NCBI GenBank assembly: GCA_007128995.1
Contig: SKWJ01000092.1
Location: 1-6,138 of the forward strand
DNA: 6,138 nucleotides
DNA from: Paracoccaceae bacterium
GTDB taxonomy: Bacteria; Pseudomonadota; Alphaproteobacteria; Rhodobacterales; Rhodobacteraceae
Reading direction: 5' to 3'
The position numbers and the translations under genes were made by a program. Under the pieces are notes generated by a model. That model had not been told where the DNA came from, did not search any database, and worked only from the letters and a program-made list of their open reading frames with translations. Position 1 is the first letter of the stretch; each line of letters begins with the position of its first letter. Positions 1-6,138 of the stretch are shown piece by piece.

Positions 1-848
1 GTCTGCTGTTCAAGGCGTCGGCGCAGACTTTGCTGACCATTGCGGCCGACCCAAAGCACCTTGGTGCAAAGATCGGTATGACCTCGGTCTTGCACACATG
101 GGGGTCGGCGATGACGCACCACCCGCATGTGCATGTCATCGTGCCGGGTGGTGGGCTGTCGCCGGACGGGTCCCGTTGGATCGCCTGTCGTCCAGGATTC
201 TTCCTGCCGGTGAGGGTCCTGTCCAGGCTGTTCCGGCGCTTGTTCCTCGAAGGGCTAACCAGGCTGCACCAAACGGGCAAGCTGGCCTTCTTCGGGGCCT
301 TGGCCGGACTGGCCGGCCCTGGAGCCTTCGCAGCCTATCTCACGCCGCTGCGCAAAGCCAGCTGGGTTGTCTATGCCAAGCCTCCCTTCGGCGGGCCGGA
401 GGCGGTGCTGGCCTATCTAAGCCGATACACACACCGCGTCGCGATCTCGAACCACCGCCTCGTGAGTGCAGATGCCGACACCGTGGCTTTCCGCTGGAAA
501 GACTACCGCATCAAGCGTGGCGACCGAATGAAGACCATGCGTCTGCCTACGGATGAGTTCATTCGCCGTTTCCTGATCCATGTCCTACCGTCGGGCTTCC
601 ACCGCATCCGCCACGCAGGCTTCCTCGCAAATAGCATCCGGCGTGACAGGATCGCAACGGTCAGGGGCTTGCTCAATGCAGAGCCGGAACCTCGGCAGGC
701 GTCGGTCGAGGGGGAAAGTGATAAGCCCGCCGATCTTGATGCCCATCAGCCTTGCCCAAAGTGCGGCGGCACTATGATCGTCATCGAGACCTTCACACGA
801 GCCCAAACACCCAGATCCCGCGCACCGCCATGGGAGACCGCCGCATGA
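1..848 (+). CDS. IS91-family (Y2/HUH) transposase, 5'-truncated by window edge
   Basis: This is the C-terminal ~281 residues of a rolling-circle transposase; the reading frame is open from position 3 and ends with TGA at 846-848. The family nicks single-stranded DNA with a tyrosine and a metal-binding HUH motif. Both are visible. The HUH motif HPHVHVIVPGGG has its two metal-ligand histidines at codons 126-128 and 132-134. The paired catalytic tyrosines sit in AYLSRYTHR, at codons 414-416 and 426-428 (YxxxY spacing, hence Y2). A CPKCGG motif near the C-terminus (codons around 753-770) may be half of a metal site. IS91-type transposases usually run to about 400 residues, so roughly the first 100 or more are outside the window. 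No frameshift or internal stop is seen, so the visible part looks intact. A TTG at 30 is not the true start, because the frame continues upstream with family-like sequence (LLFKASAQT). Assignment to IS91 is secure; the exact named element cannot be given. Confidence 0.93.
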   Translation, partial: LLFKASAQTLLTIAADPKHLGAKIGMTSVLHTWGSAMTHHPHVHVIVPGGGLSPDGSRWIACRPGFFLPVRVLSRLFRRLFLEGLTRLHQTGKLAFFGALAGLAGPGAFAAYLTPLRKASWVVYAKPPFGGPEAVLAYLSRYTHRVAISNHRLVSADADTVAFRWKDYRIKRGDRMKTMRLPTDEFIRRFLIHVLPSGFHRIRHAGFLANSIRRDRIATVRGLLNAEPEPRQASVEGESDKPADLDAHQPCPKCGGTMIVIETFTRAQTPRSRAPPWETAA

Positions 849-1094
849 TGTTACGCAGAAACCCGCCGCTTTCTTGTGCAGACGCCGGACCAATCAGTGC
901 GGCCACCTCACCAGATTCCGCGCAGCCTCAGGCCAGTAGCGTTAGGATGAAGCGCTGGTCGGCCATGTCCTGTCGGGATAACCGGCTCATCTCCGCTGCC
1001 TGTCATCACATTGTGCTTCGCTCTGCTCCTCAGACGATGCACCCGTAACGCTCAATCCCCATAGCTCCGAGATCAGCCCGCGCTTTCCTCCTTG
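1..1094 (+). mobile_element. IS91-family insertion sequence, right part; end position inferred
   Basis: The element includes the transposase gene and its downstream tail. IS91 elements have no terminal inverted repeats and make no target duplication. They insert next to a tetranucleotide (GAAC/CAAG, read as GTTC/CTTG on the other strand) that abuts the right, origin-bearing end. A CTTG occurs at 1091-1094, directly after a CT-rich stretch (CGCTTTCCTC, 1081-1090), and the tail 849-1090 contains no credible gene. I therefore place the right end near 1090. The left end is outside the window. The boundary is an inference; another copy of the element or an empty site would fix it. The orientation puts the right end toward dnaJ. 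Confidence 0.45.
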
Positions 1095-1356
1095 TCAGAT
1101 TTGTCGCCGCTGCAGCTCACGCTGACAGCAGCCACAAACCTTAGACAAAAGCAGGCGGCTGTCTGTTTCGGGTCTGGCGCGGGATCAAGCCGCAGGGGCC
1201 ACGCCCGCCCCTGCAATCGCGCTGTTGCTGTCGCTTGCGCTCTGTCACGCATAAATCCAACGACCGCGAAGTCCCGCAGTGCAGCCTGTCGGGCCTGCAT
1301 CGCCTGAGGCGCGGAAACCGTTCGTCAGATGGCGGCGGAGACTGGGGCCGGGGGCA
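849..1356. other. 508-bp gene-free spacer between the transposase and dnaJ
   Basis: No reading frame here looks like a real protein. Frames of 71-102 codons exist on both strands, but they have no clear ribosome binding site, no recognisable domain, and mostly overlap each other. Positions 849 to about 1090 are probably the non-coding 3' tail of the IS91 element. Positions 1095-1356 are spacer downstream of dnaJ, possibly disturbed by the insertion. The only clear structures in the second half are a perfect 8-bp stem at 1192-1214 and a weak 6-bp inverted repeat TGTCAG/CTGACA (1093-1098 and 1122-1127) spanning the proposed insertion edge. No tRNA or other structured RNA is recognised. Confidence 0.5.
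1192..1214. other. Perfect 8-bp stem-loop downstream of dnaJ
   Basis: GCAGGGGC at 1192-1199 pairs with GCCCCTGC at 1207-1214, leaving a 7-nt loop. It lies about 143 nt beyond the dnaJ stop codon. Read on the - strand the stem is followed by GGCTTGATCC, with no run of T, so it is not a standard intrinsic terminator. It could block 3' exonuclease digestion of the dnaKJ transcript or be a leftover of other sequence. I see no better terminator candidate closer to dnaJ. Confidence 0.35.
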
Positions 1357-2517
1357 TCAGCCCTTCATGCCGTCCCAGAACCCCTTGACCTTGTTAAAAA
1401 AGCTAGAGCCCTCAGGATTATTCTCGGCGCTCAGCTTCTCGAACTCTTCGAGCAATTCTTTCTGACGCGCTGTCAGATTGACGGGTGTTTCCACGGCCAG
1501 TTCGATCAGCATGTCGCCCTGCCCGCCGCCACGCAACGCCGGCATCCCCTTGCCGCGCAACCGCATCTGGCGGCCCGACTGGCTGCCTGCGGGCACTTTC
1601 ACCCGCGACCGGCCCCCGTCAATGCTGGGGACCTCAACCTCGCCCCCAAGGGCAGCGCGCGCCATGCTGACAGGCACGCGGCAGAAGAGCGTCACATCAT
1701 CACGCTTGAAAATGGGATGCTCGGTCACATTGACGAAGATATACAGATCTCCGGGTGGGCCACCACGCAGGCCAGCCTCACCCTCGCCCGACAGGCGGAT
1801 GCGGGTGCCCGTCTCAACCCCGGCCGGGATATTGACTGACAGGCTGGCCTCGGTTTCGGTCCGCCCGGCCCCGGCGCAAACCTTGCACGGGTTCTTTACA
1901 ATCTGCCCTGACCCGCCGCATGTCGGGCAGGTCCGCTCGACAGTGAAGAAGCCCTGTTGTGCGCGCACTTTGCCCATGCCCGAGCAGGTGGGGCATGTGA
2001 CAGGCTCTGCGCCACCTTCGGCCCCGGTTCCGTTGCAGGCCTCGCAGGCAGACAGCCGCGGCACGCGGATCGTCTTCTTCGTGCCGGAATAGGCTTCCTC
2101 AAGCGTGATCCGCATGTTGTAGCGCAGGTCAGACCCGCGCGTGGCGCGGGCCCGCGCAGCGCCGCGTCCGCCGCCGCCGACAAAATCTCCGAACAGATCT
2201 TCGAACACATCCGAGAAGGCGCTGGCAAAATCGGCATTGCCCCCCCCGAAACCGCCCGGCCGCCCGCCGCGCCCACCGCCGCCCATGCCGCCTTCAAAGG
2301 CCGCATGTCCGAACCGGTCATAGGCGGCTTTCTTGTCGGGGTCTTTCAGCGCATCATAGGCTTCATTCACTTCCTTGAACTGCGCCTCGGCATTGGGGTT
2401 GTCCGAGTTCCGGTCAGGGTGCAGTTCCTTGGCCTTCTTGCGGTAGGCTTTCTTAATCTCCTCTGCCGAGGAGCCGCGCTCGACGCCGAGAATGTCATAG
2501 AAATCGCGTTTGGCCAT
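1357..2517 (-). CDS. dnaJ: Chaperone protein DnaJ (Hsp40)
   Basis: This cytoplasmic co-chaperone delivers unfolded clients to DnaK and stimulates its ATPase. The 386-residue product has the full type I layout. A J domain (about 1-70) carries the DnaK-contacting HPD at residues 33-35. A Gly/Phe-rich linker spans about 76-118. The cysteine-rich zinc domain has all four CxxCxGxG motifs intact: CEACNGTG (158-165), CPTCSGMG (175-182), CPTCGGSG (197-204) and CKVCAGAG (211-218). The C-terminal substrate-binding and dimerisation domains follow. The length is normal for bacterial DnaJ. I chose the ATG at 2517 (MAKRDFYD), which has GGGAAAAG six bases upstream. A GTG at 2541 in the same frame adds eight atypical residues and falls inside the upstream stem-loop. 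It is the second gene after dnaK, 71 bp downstream, and is probably co-transcribed with it. Identity is certain. Confidence 0.98.
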   Translation of the reverse strand: MAKRDFYDILGVERGSSAEEIKKAYRKKAKELHPDRNSDNPNAEAQFKEVNEAYDALKDPDKKAAYDRFGHAAFEGGMGGGGRGGRPGGFGGGNADFASAFSDVFEDLFGDFVGGGGRGAARARATRGSDLRYNMRITLEEAYSGTKKTIRVPRLSACEACNGTGAEGGAEPVTCPTCSGMGKVRAQQGFFTVERTCPTCGGSGQIVKNPCKVCAGAGRTETEASLSVNIPAGVETGTRIRLSGEGEAGLRGGPPGDLYIFVNVTEHPIFKRDDVTLFCRVPVSMARAALGGEVEVPSIDGGRSRVKVPAGSQSGRQMRLRGKGMPALRGGGQGDMLIELAVETPVNLTARQKELLEEFEKLSAENNPEGSSFFNKVKGFWDGMKG

Positions 2518-2537
2518 CTGTGTCTTTTCCCAATACG

Positions 2538-2569
2538 GCACCCGGCCCGAGTAGTGTCAGGCCGGGTGC
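2538..2569 (-). terminator. Intergenic dnaK-dnaJ stem-loop (attenuator or processing hairpin)
   Basis: GCACCCGGCC (2538-2547) and GGCCGGGTGC (2560-2569) form a perfect 10-bp GC-rich stem with a 12-nt loop in the 71-bp gap between dnaK and dnaJ. In the direction of transcription the stem ends about 20 nt before the dnaJ ATG and is followed by CGTATTGGG rather than a T run. Full termination is therefore unlikely. Partial attenuation, or a 3' block that stabilises upstream dnaK mRNA, is more plausible and would give more DnaK than DnaJ. The structure is seen directly; the function is inferred. Confidence 0.6.
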
Positions 2570-2588
2570 AGGTTACCTTGTCCAGAGC

Positions 2589-4505
<1,917 letters not shown>

Positions 4506-4606
4506 GTTCGTGCATCCTCTTCTCTCAAGCGATGTGGCGCTGGGCTGGTCCCGTCAGGCCCCGGCCCATCAGATCTGGTTGGCGTCCCCCCATGGTCAGG
4601 GGGTCT
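4506..4606 (-). promoter_or_regulatory. dnaK 5' leader (inferred, about 100 nt)
   Basis: If transcription starts just downstream of the TATATA element, the dnaK mRNA has an untranslated leader of about 100 nt. Two modest hairpins can be drawn in it. One is a C5/G5 stem at 4587-4591 and 4599-4603 with a 7-nt loop. The other pairs 4541-4548 with 4561-4568 and has one mismatch in the RNA sense. The ribosome binding site near the start codon lies outside both. I see no match to a known riboswitch or to an RNA-thermometer motif that hides the Shine-Dalgarno. A regulatory role is speculative. Confidence 0.3.
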
Positions 4607-4612
4607 TGGCGC

Positions 4613-4641
4613 TATATAGGAAGGGCTCCGGGGGGCTGCAA
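4613..4641 (-). promoter_or_regulatory. Candidate dnaK promoter
   Basis: On the - strand a -35-like TTGCAG (4641-4636) is followed after exactly 17 bp by a -10-like TATATA (4618-4613), within CCTATATAG. Spacing and -10 quality are good, and the site lies about 110 bp upstream of the dnaK ATG. The GTTGCA...CCTATAT arrangement is also compatible with heat-shock sigma-32 promoters of alphaproteobacteria, which combine a CTTG-type -35 with a CYTAT-type -10. The -35 match to that class is only partial. No CIRCE operator is present. Start-site mapping would settle which sigma factor is used. Confidence 0.5.
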
Positions 4642-4672
4642 CCGTCACGAAGCTGTGAAATTCGCACTTGTA

Positions 4673-4706
4673 AAAGATTCTTTGAACCTGCGCCGCATGG
4701 CATGCG
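4673..4706. promoter_or_regulatory. Two perfect short palindromes in the divergent control region
   Basis: Between the dnaK promoter candidate and the divergent gene lie AAAGA-T-TCTTT (4673-4683) and CGCATG-G-CATGCG (4694-4706). Both are perfect palindromes around a single central base, with centres 22 bp apart, i.e. about two helical turns. An 8-bp inverted repeat, GCTGCAAC (4635-4642) and GTTGCAGC (4706-4713), brackets the region; its left arm contains the dnaK -35 candidate. These could be binding sites for a dimeric regulator of one or both genes. Short palindromes also arise by chance in GC-rich DNA, so this is a suggestion only. Confidence 0.25.
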
Positions 4707-4752
4707 TTGCAGCACGGGTAAGGACGTGACACCACGGGTCCATAGAATTGCA

Positions 4753-4760
4753 AAGGAGAA
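4753..4760 (+). promoter_or_regulatory. Strong ribosome binding site fixing the start of the baeRF gene
   Basis: AAGGAGAA at 4753-4760 sits 7 nt before the ATG at 4768. It decides the start against the in-frame codons further upstream (as far as 4402), which would run the gene back through the control region and into dnaK. I could not find a convincing -35/-10 pair for this gene. TAGAAT at 4743-4748 is too close to the ribosome binding site to be its -10. Confidence 0.8.
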
Positions 4761-4767
4761 TTTGCGC

Positions 4768-5889
4768 ATGTTGTATGTCGATATCCCCACTCAACCCGAG
4801 ATCGGCCGCCTTGTCGCTGAACGTGGCCCGGCGCTTGTCAGCATCTATCTGCACACCACGCCCGAGACGCAGCATATCGAACAGGCGCGGATCAGGCTCA
4901 AGCAGTTGACCGCCAATGCCGTGGAGCAGCTAGAACAAGTGGGTGTGCCCAAGCGGACGATCTGGCCGATCGAAGAAAACTTGCATGACCTTCTGGATGA
5001 TGATGATTTCTGGCGCGTGCAGGCCAATTCCCTTGCGCTCTTTGTCACGCCCGACAGCCTGCGCAGCTACCGCCTGCCCAACCAGCTGTCCGAAACCGTG
5101 CAGGTGGCAGACAGGTTCCACATCAAGCCGCTGTTACGCGCCGTGTCGATGCCGCAGCATGCCTTTGTTCTGGCCCTGGCAGAGAACGAAGTCCGCGTGG
5201 TGGAATTGCTGGGCGATCAGCCAGCGCAGGAAATCCGTGTCCCGGACTTGCCGAAGGACGCCGCCTCGGTGGCAGGAACGGCGAATGTGAATTCGCGCAG
5301 CTATTCCGGGCGTTTGGGCGGGGGCGAAGGGCAGAAGCATCATCTGCGCCAGTATTGCCGGGCCATCGATGCAGCCTTGCGCGGACTTCTGGCGGGCCGC
5401 AACGAGCCGTTGATTCTGGCCGCGACCGAGCCGCTCTTGTCGATCTATCGCAGCATCAGCAGCTATCCAAACCTTGCCGACGCCGCGATCACCACCAGCC
5501 CCGTCCGTGTGGCCGCGCATGATCTGGGGACCGAGGCGCGCAAGGTCGTCGACGGTATCAACGCCGCGTCGGTGACCGCGTTTTCGGATCTTTATGCCGC
5601 CCGCGAGGACGAAGGCCGCGCCACGACACAGGTCGCCCGCGCAGCCCGCGCCGCGACCTTTGGCGCTGTCGACACATTGCTGGTTGACATGGACACGGTT
5701 GTTCCGGGGCTCGTGGATGACACGACCGGAGAAATTACGCTCGACACGTCGTCAAACGCCGTCAACTATGGCGTGATCGACGAAATTGCGGGCCGTGTCA
5801 TTGCGCATGGGGGTAAGGTCATTGCCGTGCGCCGCGCTGACATACCACAAGAGGCAGAACTTGCCGCTGTGCTGCGCTACGCGATCTGA
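4768..5889 (+). CDS. eRF1/Pelota-like protein of the bacterial archaeo-eukaryotic release factor (baeRF) group, family 11-like
   Basis: This soluble 373-residue protein has no signal peptide or membrane segment. I recognise it as a baeRF-type protein, usually annotated hypothetical; the group is predicted from distant similarity to eRF1/Pelota to act at ribosomes in termination, rescue or hibernation, without experimental proof that I know of. The N-terminal domain (1 to about 120) includes NSLALFVTPDSLRSYRLPN (88-105) and DRFHIKPLL (115-123). The middle part has HAFVLALAENEVRVVEL (131-147), then a Gly-rich loop GGGEGQKHH (184-192) leading into LRQYCRAIDAALRGLLAG and LILAATEPLLSIYR (215-227). 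The C-terminal part (about 298-373; GAVDTLLVDMD, GVIDEIAGRVIAHGGKVIAVRR) resembles the L7Ae-like third domain. GEGQ at 186-189 recalls the GGQ hydrolysis motif of eRF1. The start is the ATG at 4768 with a strong AAGGAG seven to nine bases upstream; the open frame before it is not coding. It is transcribed divergently from dnaK. The sub-family number is from memory. Confidence 0.8.
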   Translation: MLYVDIPTQPEIGRLVAERGPALVSIYLHTTPETQHIEQARIRLKQLTANAVEQLEQVGVPKRTIWPIEENLHDLLDDDDFWRVQANSLALFVTPDSLRSYRLPNQLSETVQVADRFHIKPLLRAVSMPQHAFVLALAENEVRVVELLGDQPAQEIRVPDLPKDAASVAGTANVNSRSYSGRLGGGEGQKHHLRQYCRAIDAALRGLLAGRNEPLILAATEPLLSIYRSISSYPNLADAAITTSPVRVAAHDLGTEARKVVDGINAASVTAFSDLYAAREDEGRATTQVARAARAATFGAVDTLLVDMDTVVPGLVDDTTGEITLDTSSNAVNYGVIDEIAGRVIAHGGKVIAVRRADIPQEAELAAVLRYAI

Positions 5890-5901
5890 CGCGATTTGGC
5901 G

Positions 5902-5932
5902 GGGCCGGGGAAGATCCCGGCCCGCGCTTTCT
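5902..5932 (+). terminator. Intrinsic terminator of the baeRF gene
   Basis: GGGCCGGG (5902-5909) pairs perfectly with CCCGGCCC (5916-5923) around a 6-nt loop, starting 13 nt after the TGA at 5887-5889. It is followed by GCGCTTTCT, a short T-rich stretch. This is a typical Rho-independent terminator for a GC-rich genome. It lies in the 88-bp gap between two converging genes and might also slow transcription arriving from the peptidase gene, although no T run follows on that strand. Confidence 0.7.
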
Positions 5933-5977
5933 GTATCGGATTGCGGTTCTGCTGTGCAATCGGGCCGCCAGCAACTG

Positions 5978-6138
5978 TCACGCCGCCAGCCCGCGCCCTT
6001 TCAGCAGCGCCTCGACCCCCGGCATCCGGCCCCGAAAGGCCTTGTACAGGGTTTCCGCGTCATCGCGCCCACCTGCCGACAGAATAAACTGTTCAAGCTT
6101 GCTTGCTGTGGCTGGATCAAAGGCGTCACCGGCCTCGA
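5978..6138 (-). CDS. dcp: M3-family metallopeptidase, C-terminal fragment (probably peptidyl-dipeptidase Dcp)
   Basis: The last 52 codons are visible, first full codon at 6136, ending in TGA at 5978-5980. The peptide reads EAGDAFDPATASKLEQFILS, then AGGRDDAETLYKAFRGRMPG, then VEALLKGRGLAA. The pattern of a sliding GG-rich segment, an FRGR motif and a terminal leucine-rich 'ALLxxRGL' is characteristic of the C-termini of M3 zinc peptidases (Dcp/oligopeptidase A group), which cut dipeptides from the C-termini of short peptides or degrade oligopeptides in the cytoplasm or periplasm. The HExxH zinc site lies outside the window. The gene converges on the baeRF gene. Family is fairly sure; Dcp rather than oligopeptidase A (PrlC) is a guess based on what alphaproteobacteria usually carry. 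Confidence 0.75.
   Translation of the reverse strand, partial: EAGDAFDPATASKLEQFILSAGGRDDAETLYKAFRGRMPGVEALLKGRGLAA

Noticed and set aside
752..1048. 98-codon + strand frame overlapping the end of the transposase gene
   Set aside because: No ribosome binding site or recognisable motif; it reads out of frame through the transposase CPKCGG region and on into the non-coding tail.
4506..4767. CIRCE operator (HrcA site) upstream of dnaK
   Set aside because: The TTAGCACTC-N9-GAGTGCTAA inverted repeat is absent on both strands.
5896..6087. 63-codon + strand frame after the baeRF gene
   Set aside because: It passes through the terminator hairpin and lies opposite the peptidase C-terminus, whose - strand translation matches a known family.

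Overview
The window looks like chromosomal DNA of an alphaproteobacterium, most likely Rhodobacterales/Rhodobacteraceae. The evidence is the high-GC coding style, the DnaK and DnaJ protein sequences, the adjacent release-factor-like protein, and an IS91-type transposase of the kind common in that group. The genus cannot be fixed from the sequence alone.

Layout, left to right. (1) Positions 1-848 hold the 3' two-thirds of an IS91-family (Y2, HUH) transposase gene on the + strand; its beginning lies outside the window. (2) Positions 849-1356 contain no convincing gene. The left half is probably the 3' tail of the IS91 element, with a plausible right end next to a CTTG at 1091-1094. The right half is spacer downstream of dnaJ with one perfect 8-bp hairpin. 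(3) dnaJ (1357-2517) and dnaK (2589-4505) lie on the - strand in the order dnaK-dnaJ. They are separated by 71 bp that contain a perfect 10-bp GC-rich stem-loop. (4) Positions 4506-4767 are a divergent control region. It carries a good dnaK promoter candidate (TTGCAG, 17 bp, TATATA on the - strand), a dnaK leader of about 100 nt, and two short perfect palindromes. (5) Positions 4768-5889 on the + strand encode a 373-residue protein that I assign to the bacterial archaeo-eukaryotic release factor (baeRF) group, distant relatives of eRF1/Pelota, with a GEGQ motif in mid-protein. A terminator hairpin follows. (6) Positions 5978-6138 on the - strand hold the last 52 codons of an M3-family metallopeptidase, probably peptidyl-dipeptidase Dcp.

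Functionally, the core is the Hsp70/Hsp40 chaperone operon. It is flanked by a predicted ribosome-associated rescue/quality-control factor and an oligopeptide-degrading peptidase. All three fit a broad protein-homeostasis theme, but joint action is inference from proximity only. The IS91 element is the only accessory part. Most of the window is ordinary core genome. The least characterised item is the eRF1-like protein and its placement back-to-back with dnaK.
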